Positions 16,413 to 26,316 of a stretch of DNA of 64,000 bases are shown here, one piece after another (within the stretch, counting starts at the first letter, position 1; each line of letters begins with the position of its first letter). Below the pieces are notes generated by a model that was not told the DNA's origin, ran no database searches, and was given only the letters and a program-made list of their open reading frames with translations. A program made the translations under genes and the position numbers. The DNA comes from JAOUEA01 sp963734685 (GTDB taxonomy: Bacteria; Actinomycetota; UBA4738; HRBIN12): contig CAVTIC010000001.1 of assembly GCA_963734685.1 (NCBI GenBank), positions 496,001-560,000 of the forward strand, read 5' to 3'.

Positions 16413-18527
16413 ATGAACGCCGAGGCCCAGCCGCAGATCTCCGGTCAGATCGAGCGCGTGATGGTCGGCACCGACCGGTCGCAGACGGCCGAGCGCGCCG
16501 TGCGGTGGGCGGCCACGTTCGCCGAGGCGTTCGGCGCGGAACTGCACATCGTGCAGGTGATCGTGCCGTCGAGCCCGGCCGACACCGAGTACGGCGCCGC
16601 CGAAGCCACGAAAGCACGGTCGGCCGCCGACGACCTGCAGACGTATGCCCGATCTGTGGCGGGCGATCGCGCGCACGGGCACGTGATGATCCACGACGAC
16701 CCGGCGATGGCGATCGTCGAGGCGACCGAGGAACAGGCGATCGACGTGCTCGTCGTCGGCAACGCCGGCATGGCGGGCCGCAAGGAGTTCCTGCTCGGCA
16801 ACGTCCCCAACCGCATCAGCCACAACGCCAGGTGCACGGTGATCATCGTGAACACCGCGGGCGACGGGCAGGTCGTCGCGGCCCCTCCGCGGTCGACGTC
16901 GGCTCGCGTCCGGATCAGCGCCGCCGAAGAGGTGGAGTTCCAACCGAGGCTCACCGCTCGCGGCGGTCGCATCGCCGCCGTCTTCGCCAAGCATGGGCTG
17001 AAGGAGCTGTTCGGCCGGCCCGACGAGGAAGGTGCCGTCGGCCGTCGTCGGCAGGGAAAGCGCCTTCGCGCCGCCCTCGAGGAGCTCGGCCCTACGTTCG
17101 CGAAGCTCGGGCAGATCCTTTCGACACGGCCCGACCTGCTGCCTCCGGAGTACATCGAGGAGCTGGCGACGCTGCAGGACAACGTGCCGCCGCTCACCGA
17201 GCAGGACGTCGTACAGGTGATGGAGCAGGAGCTCGGTGTGCCCTGGGAAGACGTCCTCGACCACATCGACCCCGCGCCGCTCGCAGCCGGCACCATCGCC
17301 GAGGTGCACCGAGCCACGCTGGCGACGGGGGAACCGGTGGTCGTGAAGGTGCAGCGCCCCGACGCGCGCGAGCAGATCGAGCAGGACCTGGCCCTGCTCG
17401 AGGTCTTCGCAGAGAAGGTCGCCGATCGCCCGGGTCTGCGTCAGGTGATCGACATGCATGCCGTGTTCCAGCACCTCTCGGACTCGCTCCACCGCGAGCT
17501 CGACTTCCGGCAGGAGGCGGGCAACATGGCGCGCATGCGCGAGATCGTCGCGTCCTACTCGCGCCTGCGCGTGCCCGAGGTCTTCGGCGATCTGTCGACC
17601 TCGCGCCTGCTGGTCATGCAGGACGTGCAGGGCGGCCCGATCTCGCTGGCGCCCGAAGGGCCGGCGCGCACCGAGGCCGCGCGCCAGCTGCTCGAGAGCT
17701 TCTACAAGCAGATCATGGTCGACGGGTTCTTCCACGCCGATCCGCACCCCGGGAACCTGATGTGGCGACCCGCGGACGACACCCTGTACCTGCTCGATCT
17801 CGGGATGATCGGGGAGGTCGGTCCTGAGATGCGGGAGCAGATGATGCTCCTGCTGATGGCGTTCTGGCAGGAAGACGTCCCGTTCCTGACCGACGTCAGC
17901 CTGATGCTCGCCGGCGCGATGGATCGAACCGACCTCGACATCGAAGCCTTCGGCGCCGAGATCGGCGAGATGGTCGCGAAGTACCGCACGGCCTCGCTGA
18001 GCGACATCCAGCTCGGGCCGATCCTGCAGGAGATGACCGAGATCTCGTTGCGGCACGAGGTCCCGCTGCCGGCGTCACTCGCGCTCACCGGGAAGGCGCT
18101 CGCGCAGATGCAGCTCGCGACGGCCGAGCTCGACCCCGACCTCGACCCGTTCGACGTCGCGGGTTCGTTCCTGATGCGCGCGCTCGTGCGGGACATGACC
18201 ACGAAGGTCGATCCGAAGGCGCTCTTCTATCAGGCGCAGCGGTTCAAGGTGCGGTTCCACCGGGTCGTGGAGGCCGTGGAGCGCCTGATCGGCGCGCGGC
18301 CCGGCCAGAAGCTCGAGGTCAACTTCCGTGCGGCGTCGCTGGAGACGACGATCCGTCGCGCTGGCCGGCGCCTGGCGCTGGCGCTCACCGCGGGCGCGGC
18401 GATCCTCGGCACCGCGCTCACGGCGATCAGCGAGCGCGTGCCCACGTGGTTGCCGGTGACGTTCGGCATCGGCGCGCTGCTGCTGACGCTGGGCTTGGTG
18501 GTCGACCTGGTACGACGGCGAAACTAG
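16413..18527 (+). CDS. Universal-stress-protein / UbiB (ABC1) kinase fusion
   Basis: A 704-residue protein. Residues about 10-145 are a UspA domain (ERVMVGTDRSQTAERAVRWA, then VLVVGNAGMAGRKEFLLGNV with the ATP-site GxxG(R/K)...G pattern). Residues about 190-620 are an ABC1/UbiB atypical kinase: FAKLGQILSTRPDLLP (KxGQ), the alanine-rich LAAGTIAEVH loop, VVVKVQRP (Lys), DGFFHADPHPGN and LLDLGMIG. Two C-terminal membrane helices end the protein. UbiB relatives act in lipid or quinone metabolism. The UspA part suggests nucleotide-responsive control, but this is inference. The ATG at 16413 directly precedes the Usp fold. Confidence 0.9.
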   Translation: MNAEAQPQISGQIERVMVGTDRSQTAERAVRWAATFAEAFGAELHIVQVIVPSSPADTEYGAAEATKARSAADDLQTYARSVAGDRAHGHVMIHDDPAMAIVEATEEQAIDVLVVGNAGMAGRKEFLLGNVPNRISHNARCTVIIVNTAGDGQVVAAPPRSTSARVRISAAEEVEFQPRLTARGGRIAAVFAKHGLKELFGRPDEEGAVGRRRQGKRLRAALEELGPTFAKLGQILSTRPDLLPPEYIEELATLQDNVPPLTEQDVVQVMEQELGVPWEDVLDHIDPAPLAAGTIAEVHRATLATGEPVVVKVQRPDAREQIEQDLALLEVFAEKVADRPGLRQVIDMHAVFQHLSDSLHRELDFRQEAGNMARMREIVASYSRLRVPEVFGDLSTSRLLVMQDVQGGPISLAPEGPARTEAARQLLESFYKQIMVDGFFHADPHPGNLMWRPADDTLYLLDLGMIGEVGPEMREQMMLLLMAFWQEDVPFLTDVSLMLAGAMDRTDLDIEAFGAEIGEMVAKYRTASLSDIQLGPILQEMTEISLRHEVPLPASLALTGKALAQMQLATAELDPDLDPFDVAGSFLMRALVRDMTTKVDPKALFYQAQRFKVRFHRVVEAVERLIGARPGQKLEVNFRAASLETTIRRAGRRLALALTAGAAILGTALTAISERVPTWLPVTFGIGALLLTLGLVVDLVRRRN

Positions 18528-18538
18528 TCCCGACCAGA

Positions 18539-18736
18539 CTAGATATCGACGTCGACCTCGCCGCCCTTCGAGACCACGGTCGTGGCATCCTCGGCGGGCC
18601 CATCGACGCCCCGCTTCCGCACCGAGCGCATCACGACCTTCTCGAGGACGAACGCCATGACCGCGAACACGACGCCGATCAGCCATCGCTCGAATCGTCG
18701 GAAGCCCCTCGGTCGAGCGGTGGTCCGAGTGGTCAT
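18539..18736 (-). CDS. Small membrane protein coupled to histidine kinase
   Basis: A 65-residue protein with a basic start (MTTRTTARPRGFRRFERW), one membrane helix (LIGVVFAVMAFVLEKVVM, about 19-36), a basic patch (RSVRKRG) and an acidic end (GGEVDVDI). Its ATG overlaps the stop of the first kinase as ATGA, so it is probably translated with the kinase operon as its last gene. I know of no family. A single-helix accessory protein for the kinases is possible, but unproven. Confidence 0.65.
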   Translation of the reverse strand: MTTRTTARPRGFRRFERWLIGVVFAVMAFVLEKVVMRSVRKRGVDGPAEDATTVVSKGGEVDVDI

Positions 18737-20829
18737 CTCGCGGCCCTTCCGTCGTGATCATGCGCGATGCCGATCGGCAACCGGCCTCGCACCGTCGTGC
18801 CCGATCCCGGCCGGCTCGACACCTCGAGCGCGCCGTCGAGCGCGCCGAGGCGGTCGGCGATGCCCTGCAGGCCCGTACCGTACCCGGTCACGCTCGGGTC
18901 GAACCCCTTGCCGTCATCGGCGACGACGAACGCGAGCGAGCCGTTCGCGCGCCGCAGCGTGACGGTTGCCCGCGACGCATCCGCGTACTTCGCGACGTTC
19001 TGCAAGGCCTCGAGGGCGGAGAAGTAGACGGCGGCTTCGATCTCCTCCGGGTACCGATCGATGCCCTCGGCTCGAACGTCGACCGACACGGGGGACTTGC
19101 GGGCCTGCGCGGTGAGCGCCGCTTCCAGGCCCTTGTCAGCCAGCAGCGGCGGGTAGATCCCGCGGGCGAGGTCGCGCAGATCCTCGAGGGCGTCCTGGGT
19201 CTCCCCTTCGATCTGGGTGAGCATCTCGGCGACCCTCGTCGGGTCGCGTCCGGTGAGGGTGCGAGCCAGGCGAGCCTTCACGGTCAGCGCGACGAGCTGC
19301 TGCTGGGCGCCGTCGTGGATGTTGCGCTCGAGCCGGCGACGTTCCCGATCCTGCGCCGCCACGATCCGCTTCTGCGCCGCCCGGAGATCGTCGAGGCGCG
19401 AGCGAAGCTCCTCGGTCAGACGGACGTTCCGGAGCACGAGGCCGGCTTGCGCCGCGAGGTCCGAGATCAACTTGTCGTCGGCGGGCGAGATCGGGTCGCT
19501 CGCCGGCTTGCGCACGGCGAGCGCGCCCAGCAGCTCGCCCGCGTGCTCGACCCGATAGACGCGGTCCGCGCCTTCCAGAACCGGCACGTCCCCATCGCGG
19601 AACGGCACGACACCGAGCCGCGCAGCGTCGGGCGGCCACACCGCCACGTCACGCAGACCGTCGTCGACCTTGAGCCAGACGTCGGCACGCTCGGCCCCGA
19701 CCCCCTCCCCGAGCACGCGGGCCATGCGGGGAAGGAGGTCATCCTCACGGTAGGCCTCGCCCACCCGTTCCGCGAAGTCGGCGAGCACCTCGTACGGCGT
19801 GGCCCTGCGGCCGTAGACGAGCCGGTCGGCGACCTTCGTCAACCGCGCCCGGACCGGCTGGAACGTGACCGCCACGATCACCGCGGCGATCATCGTGAGC
19901 AGCGAGCTTCCGCGCCCCAGCCAGGCGCCCACTCCCACCACGACGGCGAGGTAGACCAGCGTCGCGAACACGGCCAGCGCCGCGTAGACGACCGTTCGCT
20001 TGACGACGACGTCGAGGTCGTAGAGGTGGAACCGCAGGACCGCCACGCCGATCGAGATCGGGAACGCGAGGAACCCGACGCCGCCGACGATCGCCGAGAG
20101 GGTCTCGTCGCTCACGAAGTCCGAAAGGAAGATCGCGATGAACGCGGCGAGCAGTCCGAACGCGACCCACTTGATCTGCTGGCGTTCGACGCCACCGGCC
20201 CGCCGGAACCGGATGAACACGGACGCGACGGAGACGGCCCACGTCCCGAAGTACAGGACCGCGAAGAACGCGTCGGGGATCGCGAATCCTCCGAGAGCCT
20301 CGAGGTACAACGGGTTATCGAGCACGATCGTGTCGCTCGACGTGCTCACGGTCGGAGACCCGAGGGTCAGCGCGATGAACAGCACGAAGAGCATCCCGAA
20401 GATCCACCAGAGGAACGGCTTCCAACGAAGAGACGGGAGGTGGCCGTCGGGGAACAGAAGGGGCAGGAGGAAGAGGACCGGGAGGATCCCGAACAACCAC
20501 CCGAAGCCCGACAACAGGCCGAGAAGCTGTGTCATGAGGGCCGTGTCCCCGCGCTCGTAGAGCCACGTGGCGAGCTCGCCGGCGGTGTACGACATCGCCG
20601 TCGTGAAGCACCCCCAGAGCAGGAGGACACCGATCGCGTTCCTCCGGTCACGACTGACGATCGTCGCGCCGACCGCCCCGAACATCGAGAACGCGATGAT
20701 GTACGGGACCTGTGCTCCCATGGGTTCGTCGTTGGCGGCGACGAGCACGGTCCCGACGGCCGCGATCACGATGAACCCCGTGAGTACGAACCATGGCCAT
20801 TTCACTCGGCGATCGTCAGGCGTGATCAT
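18733..20829 (-). CDS. Membrane sensor histidine kinase 1 (HisKA_3 type)
   Basis: A 698-residue kinase. The N-terminal half has about eight or more membrane helices, with LFPDGHLPS near residue 125 and RFHLYDLDVVVKRTVVY near 262. RLVYGRRATPYEVL leads into a GAF-like domain (about 340-480). A short coiled coil (LTEELRSRLDDLRAAQKR) is followed by the HisKA_3 box RRLERNIHDGAQQQLVAL, phospho-His at about 505, and an ATPase domain with N box LQNVAKYA and G box DDGKGFDPS...GTGLQG. All catalytic motifs are intact. ATGA overlaps join it to kinase 2 upstream and the micro-ORF downstream. The input signal is unknown. Confidence 0.92.
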   Translation of the reverse strand: MITPDDRRVKWPWFVLTGFIVIAAVGTVLVAANDEPMGAQVPYIIAFSMFGAVGATIVSRDRRNAIGVLLLWGCFTTAMSYTAGELATWLYERGDTALMTQLLGLLSGFGWLFGILPVLFLLPLLFPDGHLPSLRWKPFLWWIFGMLFVLFIALTLGSPTVSTSSDTIVLDNPLYLEALGGFAIPDAFFAVLYFGTWAVSVASVFIRFRRAGGVERQQIKWVAFGLLAAFIAIFLSDFVSDETLSAIVGGVGFLAFPISIGVAVLRFHLYDLDVVVKRTVVYAALAVFATLVYLAVVVGVGAWLGRGSSLLTMIAAVIVAVTFQPVRARLTKVADRLVYGRRATPYEVLADFAERVGEAYREDDLLPRMARVLGEGVGAERADVWLKVDDGLRDVAVWPPDAARLGVVPFRDGDVPVLEGADRVYRVEHAGELLGALAVRKPASDPISPADDKLISDLAAQAGLVLRNVRLTEELRSRLDDLRAAQKRIVAAQDRERRRLERNIHDGAQQQLVALTVKARLARTLTGRDPTRVAEMLTQIEGETQDALEDLRDLARGIYPPLLADKGLEAALTAQARKSPVSVDVRAEGIDRYPEEIEAAVYFSALEALQNVAKYADASRATVTLRRANGSLAFVVADDGKGFDPSVTGYGTGLQGIADRLGALDGALEVSSRPGSGTTVRGRLPIGIAHDHDGRAAR

Positions 20830-22919
20830 GCCGCCGGCACCGGGACGCTGCCGCTCAGGGCCGCGCCGGCCCCCGGCTCGCTCGTGATCTCGACGCGGCC
20901 GTCGAGCGCGCCGAGACGATCGGCGATGCCCTGCAGACCCGTGCCGTATCCCGTCTCGGAGGGATCGAAGCCCCGGCCGTCGTCGCGCACGCGGAACCGT
21001 AGCTCCCCGTTCGATCGCTCGAACGACACCGTCGCCGACGTCGCCTCCGCGTACTTCGCGACGTTCTGCAGCCCTTCGAGCACCGAGAAGTACACGGCCG
21101 CCTCGATGTCCTGGGGCAGGCGGTCGACGCCGTCGGCCTCGACCCTCACCGGGATCGGCGACTTCCTCGCCTGGGCCTCGACCGCGGCGGCGAGTCCCTT
21201 GTCGGCCAGCAGCGGCGGGTAGATCCCCCGGGCCAGGTCCCGCAGGTCCTCGAGGGCGTTCTGGGTCTCGCCCTCGATCTGGGTCAGCATCTCAGCGGCC
21301 TTCGCCGGGTCGCGCTCGGTCAGGGTGCGGACCAGCCGTGCCTTCACGGCGAGCGCGACGAGCTGCTGCTGAGCGCCGTCGTGGATGTTCCGTTCGAGCT
21401 TGCGACGCTCGTCGTCCTGCGCGGCGACGAGCCGTTTCTGCGCCGCCCGCAGGTCGTCGAGACGCGCCCGAAGCTCCTCGGTCAGACGCACGTTGCTCAG
21501 CACGAGCCCCGCCTGCGCCGCCAGGTCGCGCACGAGCTTCTCCTTGTTCGGATCCATGGGATCGTTCGCGGGCATGGCCACCGACAACGCACCGAGCTCC
21601 TCGCCGGTGTGGTGCACCTCCGCGCGGAAGTCGTCGGCTCCCGCCAGGTCCGCGTCGGACGGCCACGTCGCGACCGGACGGAGGTCGTTCTCGACGCGCA
21701 GCCAGACCATCGCTCGCTCCGCGCCGACGCCTTCCCCGAGGACACGGGCGAGACGCGGCAGCACGTCGCCGGAGGAGTAGGTGCCCGCGAGCTGGCCGCC
21801 GAACGTGGTCATCACCTCGTAAGGCGTGGCGCGCTTGCCGTAGACGACGCGGTCCGCGAATCGTCGAGCCCGCGCCCGCAGTGGTTCGAAGATCAGCGCC
21901 ACGATGGCCGCCGCCAAGGCCGAGAGGAGCGGGCTGCGCTGCCCGCCGACGAGAGCACCGACGCCGGCGACGACGGCGACGTACACCAACGCGATGAACG
22001 CGACGACGACCGCGATCACGACGGTCTTGCGGATCACGAAGTCGATGTCGTACAGGCGATAGCGCAGGACAGCGATGCCGATCGTGATCGGGATCAGCAG
22101 GAAGGTCGTCACGGCGACCGTGCCGAAGATGTCTCCTAAGCGCGATCCCTCCTCCGATCCGAGGACGGCCTGCGGCGCGAACGCCATGACGTAGGTGAAG
22201 GCGATCACGCCGGCGGCCCAGGCGAGCCATCGGAGCTGCCGCCGCTGCACCGGATCCGTGGTCCGCCTCAGGCGCCCGATGACGGCGACCGCGCCGCCGA
22301 CGACCGTGAGCGGCGCGAACACCACGAGTGCCACGAGGGCGTCGGCATATGGGTCGAGCGCCGGCACGGTGAGCGGGTTCTCGAGCTGCGGCAGGCCGTA
22401 GTCGGCTCCCTGGTCCGGCGAGACGAGGATCAGGAGGAAGAGGAACGTGAGGCCCACCCCGCACGCGCGCGCGAACCATCGCCACCTGCGGGACGGCAGG
22501 TGCCCGTCCGGGAAGAGGAGCAAAAGGAATCCGGAGAGCCCGATGAACACGACCCACGACGGAGACTCGATCGCGAGCGCCAGCCCTGCGCCGGGCAGCT
22601 CCCCATCACGGGTGATCGTGGAATACCGCGCGTACGGAGCGCCCGGGGTCATGACGAACCCCATGCCGATCGCGATCATCAGCCAACCCAGGACGTTGCG
22701 GGGACGCTTCGTTACCAGCACCAGTCCGATCGCCGGGAAGACGAGGAGCAGAACGTCGAACGCCGTGCCCGTCTCGAGATCGGACCTGGCACCCGCGTTC
22801 GCCGCGTTGAGGAAGGCCCTCACGACGACCCCGAGCACGATCAACCCGAAGAGGACCGACGCGAGGATCCGCAACCGGCGGTCGCCACGCTGCTCGGCAG
22901 GAACCTCAGACGCCGACAT
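20826..22919 (-). CDS. Membrane sensor histidine kinase 2 (HisKA_3 type)
   Basis: A 697-residue paralogue of kinase 1 with the same order: multi-helix N-terminus (LLLLFPDGHLPSRRW; RYRLYDIDFVIRKTVVI), VVYGKRATPYEV, GAF-like domain, coiled coil, RKLERNIHDGAQQQLVAL (His near 513) and an ATPase domain with LQNVAKYA and DDGRGFDPS. Its start overlaps the end of kinase 3 by 14 bases and its stop overlaps the start of kinase 1 as ATGA. The C-terminal half is almost identical to kinase 3 at both protein and DNA level, pointing to recent duplication or gene conversion. The predicted partner is one of the NarL-like regulators at 24.9-27 kb. Confidence 0.92.
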   Translation of the reverse strand: MSASEVPAEQRGDRRLRILASVLFGLIVLGVVVRAFLNAANAGARSDLETGTAFDVLLLVFPAIGLVLVTKRPRNVLGWLMIAIGMGFVMTPGAPYARYSTITRDGELPGAGLALAIESPSWVVFIGLSGFLLLLFPDGHLPSRRWRWFARACGVGLTFLFLLILVSPDQGADYGLPQLENPLTVPALDPYADALVALVVFAPLTVVGGAVAVIGRLRRTTDPVQRRQLRWLAWAAGVIAFTYVMAFAPQAVLGSEEGSRLGDIFGTVAVTTFLLIPITIGIAVLRYRLYDIDFVIRKTVVIAVVVAFIALVYVAVVAGVGALVGGQRSPLLSALAAAIVALIFEPLRARARRFADRVVYGKRATPYEVMTTFGGQLAGTYSSGDVLPRLARVLGEGVGAERAMVWLRVENDLRPVATWPSDADLAGADDFRAEVHHTGEELGALSVAMPANDPMDPNKEKLVRDLAAQAGLVLSNVRLTEELRARLDDLRAAQKRLVAAQDDERRKLERNIHDGAQQQLVALAVKARLVRTLTERDPAKAAEMLTQIEGETQNALEDLRDLARGIYPPLLADKGLAAAVEAQARKSPIPVRVEADGVDRLPQDIEAAVYFSVLEGLQNVAKYAEATSATVSFERSNGELRFRVRDDGRGFDPSETGYGTGLQGIADRLGALDGRVEITSEPGAGAALSGSVPVPAA

Positions 22920-24987
22920 CGGACACCTCGGGGGCCGCGTCGCTGCGTTCGTCGGCCTCCACCGGGACGCTCCCCGTCAGGGTCACGCCGTTCCCCGGAG
23001 CGCTCTCGACCTCGAGCCGGCCGTCGAGCGCGCCGAGACGGTCGGCGATGCCCTGCAGGCCCGTGCCGTATCCGGTCTCGGAGGGATCGAAGCCCCGGCC
23101 GTCGTCGTGCACGCGGAACCGCAACTCTCCGTTCGAGCGTTCGAAGGACACCGTGGCCGACGTCGCCTCCGCGTACTTCGCGACGTTCTGCAGCCCCTCG
23201 AGCACCGAGAAGTACACGGCCGCCTCGATGTCCTGGGGCAGGCGGTCGACGCCGTCGGCGTCGACCGTCACGGGGATCGGCGACTTCCTCGCCTGGGCCT
23301 CGAGCGCGGCCACGAGCCCCTTGTCGGCCAGCAGCGGCGGGTAGATGCCGCGGGCGAGGTCGCGCAGGTCGTCGAGGGCCGTTCCGGTGTCGACCTGGAG
23401 CGCGGCGACCATCTCCTTGGCCTTCGCGGGGTCGCGATCGATCAGCTGTTCCACGAGGCGCTGACGGACCTGGAGCGCGACGAGCTGCTGCTGGGCGCCG
23501 TCGTGGATGTTGCGCTCGAGCTTGCGGCGCTCCCCGTCCTGCGCCGTGACGAGGCGCTTCTGCGCCGCCTGCAGATCGGCCAGGCGGGCGCGGAGCTGCT
23601 GGGTCAGTCGCTCGTTCCGCAGCACGAGCCCGGCCTGGGCGGCCAGGTCCCGCACGAGCTGTTCGCGCGTCGGGTCGATCGGGTCGCTGGCCGGCATCGA
23701 CACGGCGAGCGCGCCGAGCACCTGCCCCTGGTGCCGGACCTCCACCGCGAGGTCGTCGGCGGCCTCGGGAGCGTCGGGCGGCCAGGTCGCGACCGTTCGG
23801 AGCTCGTCATCCACGATCATGCGCACCTCCGCACGCTCGGCGCCCACGCCCTCGCCGAGCACTCGCGCCAGTCGCGGAAGCACGTCGTCGGAGGCGTAGG
23901 TGCCGGCGAGCTGTTCGCCGAACGTCGCGACCACTTCGTACGGGGTCGCGCGCTTGCCGTAGACGACGCGGTCGGCGAACCTGCGGGCCCGCGCCCGCAC
24001 CGGCTGGAACACGAGGGCCACGATGCCCGCCGCGAGCGCCGACAGGAGCGGGGAGCCGCGTCGAGCCCACGAGGGCGCCGACGCCGGCCACCACGCCGAC
24101 GTACACGAGCGCGATGAACGCCACCACGATCGCGATCACGACGGTCTTGCGGATCACGACGTCGATGTCGTAGAGGCGGTAGCGCAGGATGGCGAGCCCG
24201 GTCGCGACGGGGATCAACATGAAGCTCATCGCACCGACGTCTGGATCGCATCCACCCCACGCCTCGTCGTTCCCGAGGCCGGGGATGAACGAGAGCACGA
24301 AGAACAGGGCCATCACGCGACGCGGCGTACGCGAGCCACCGGATCTGGTGCCGGACCACGTCGTCGGTGGTCCGCCGCATGCGCACGACCAGCGAGACGA
24401 ACCCGCCGACCACGAGCAGCGGCGCAGAGAGCAGCAGGAACCCGAAGACGTCGAGGACCGACCCGAGCGCCTCGATGCCGATCGGGTTCACGACGTCCGG
24501 GATAGCCGCTGTCGGCGAAGTCACCCGGGTAGAACCAGATCGTCACGAAGACGATCGTGAGAGCTGACGCCGCACAGCCACCCGAACCATCGCCAGCGCG
24601 GGGACGGCAGGTGCCCGTCGGGGAAGAGCAGGAGCAGGAAGCCCGAGATCGCCGATGAAGGGCACCCACCCGGGCCCTCCGATCGCGAGCGCCAGCGGCC
24701 CGAACGGCAGATCGTGCTCGACCGCGTAAGCACCGTAGCCCGCCAAGGGGCCCATGGATCGCGGCGAAGACCCCCATCGCGACCATCAGCCATGCGAGGC
24801 GATTGTCCGGACGGCGGCTGAGCACGAAGAAACCCACCACGGGGAACGACAGCAGGAGCGCGGAGAACACCGCTTCGTCGGGACGCCCGGCAGCGATCTC
24901 CAGCGCGATCGTGGCGGCCGACCCGACGACCACGATCACGAACGCCGCTCGGGTGAGCCACCGCAGGCGCCGCTCGCTCAGGGTCAT
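22906..24987 (-). CDS. Membrane sensor histidine kinase 3 (frameshifted)
   Basis: A third paralogue, starting MTLSERRLRWLTRAAF at 24987 and overlapping the cyclase-regulator stop as ATGA. It is broken in the membrane half at about 24755, 24658, 24565, 24508, 24318 and 24060. Each break is explained by one extra base, and removing the six gives 691 residues, equal to its neighbours. Restored landmarks include GFLLLLFPDGHLPSPRW, RYRLYDIDVVIRKTVVI, VVYGKRATPYEV, RKLERNIHDGAQQQLVAL, and an ATPase domain with LQNVAKYA and DDGRGFDPS. The ATPase half is in one uninterrupted frame. I regard it as an intact gene with sequence errors. Confidence 0.85.
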
Positions 24988-26272
24988 CGCTGGGGGCTCC
25001 TCACGCGGAAGACCTCCACCGGTTCCTCGCGGCCCTTCACGTGTCGTATGCCGATCGGCTCGCACGCGATGCCGTCAGCGAGCCGCGACCGTGCTCGCGG
25101 TCGCCACGATCTCGCCGCCGGCGGCCTCGTTCTGCAGGCGCGATGCGATGTTCACGGCGTCGCCCACGACCGTGTACTCGAGCCGCCCGCCGCCGCCGAC
25201 CGTGCCGGCGATCACGCGACCGGTGTTCACCCCGATGCCGACGCCCATCTCGGGCAGGTCCACGACGCCCCATCCCGTCGCGTTCAGCTCGGACTGGCGC
25301 TGCTGCATCGCGAGCGCGCACCGCAGTGCCCGTTCGGCGTGGTCGGCCAGTGGCTCGGGCGCACCGAAGACCGCCATCACCGCGTCGCCCTGGAACTTGT
25401 CGATCGTGCCGCCGTGCGCGGCGACGACCTCGGCCATCGCTTCGAGGTGCCGGCCCACGACCGCCGCGACGTCGCGGGCCTCGAGCCGCTCGGCGATCGT
25501 CGAGAAGCCTCGGATGTCGCTGAACAAGACCGTGACCTCGACCTCCTGCGGCTCGATCGCCGACTCGGGGATGCGAGGCGAGTCTCTCGGCGAGCTGCTG
25601 CGGCACGAAGCTCGCGAGGGTGTTGCGCGAGACGGTCTGCTCGACGACCGCGGCGTGCAGCCGCTTGAACTCGTCGACCAGGCCGGCCGAGCCCTCCCCT
25701 CCGGCCATGCCGCGGAACAGCTCGGTCACCTGACGGTCGACGGCCTCCTGGGTCGTGCCGAGGGCCGCGGCGATCTCCTCGTACCCGAGGCCCTTGGCCA
25801 TCATGTCGAGCAACTCGCGGTCGCGCTCGGCGGCCTCGGTGCGCCCGGAGAGCCGCTCGGCGATCGTGGGATCGACCGTGCTGCCCCCGGCGTGCACCTC
25901 GCGGATCGCGCGCGCCAGCTCGTCGCCCTGGGCGATGCGGTCCTTCAAGAGATAGGCGAGCCCGCTGTGGCCGCGACCGAGCAACGCGATGGCATACTCC
26001 TCGTCGTCGTGGGCTGAGAGCACGACGACACCCGTATCGGGGTGCTGTTCACGGATCGAGTGGGCGCAGTCGATGCCTTCCAGCTGGAAGCTCGGCGGCA
26101 TCTTGATGTCGGTGACGACGACGTCGGGCACGTGATCGGCCGCGGCGGTCAACAGCGAGGGCGCATCCTCGGCGACGCCCACGACCTCGATGTCCTCGTA
26201 GGAATCGAGCAGGGCGCGCACACCCTCGCGGACCAGCACGTTGTCTTCGCCGAGCACGACCGTGATGCTCAC
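24984..26272 (-). CDS. Response regulator - LuxR-like HTH - class III nucleotidyl cyclase
   Basis: About 428 residues after dropping two extra bases (near 25575 and 25080). Domains: a receiver (1-120; LGEDN, VVTDIKMPP with the phospho-Asp, LLKD Lys); a NarL/LuxR-like helix-turn-helix (about 150-200; YEEIAAALGTTQEAVDRQV); and a class III adenylate/guanylate cyclase domain (about 235-400). The cyclase has FSDIRGFST and DKFQGDAVMAVFG (both metal Asp and the substrate Lys), EYTVVGDAVNIASRLQ (Asp plus the transition-state Asn/Arg), and a GREEPVEVF end. All catalytic positions are present, so it should make cAMP or a related nucleotide. It begins the operon RR-cyclase, kinase 3, 2, 1, micro-ORF. 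Confidence 0.87.
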
Positions 26273-26316
26273 GCCGTCCGCCTTCCCGTCGGGGGGTGCC
26301 CGTGTACCATCCGCGC

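Noticed and set aside
18754..21222. Plus-strand open frame of 822 codons across kinases 1 and 2
   Set aside because: It spans two kinase genes on the other strand, has no domain, and is explained by codon bias of the antisense genes.
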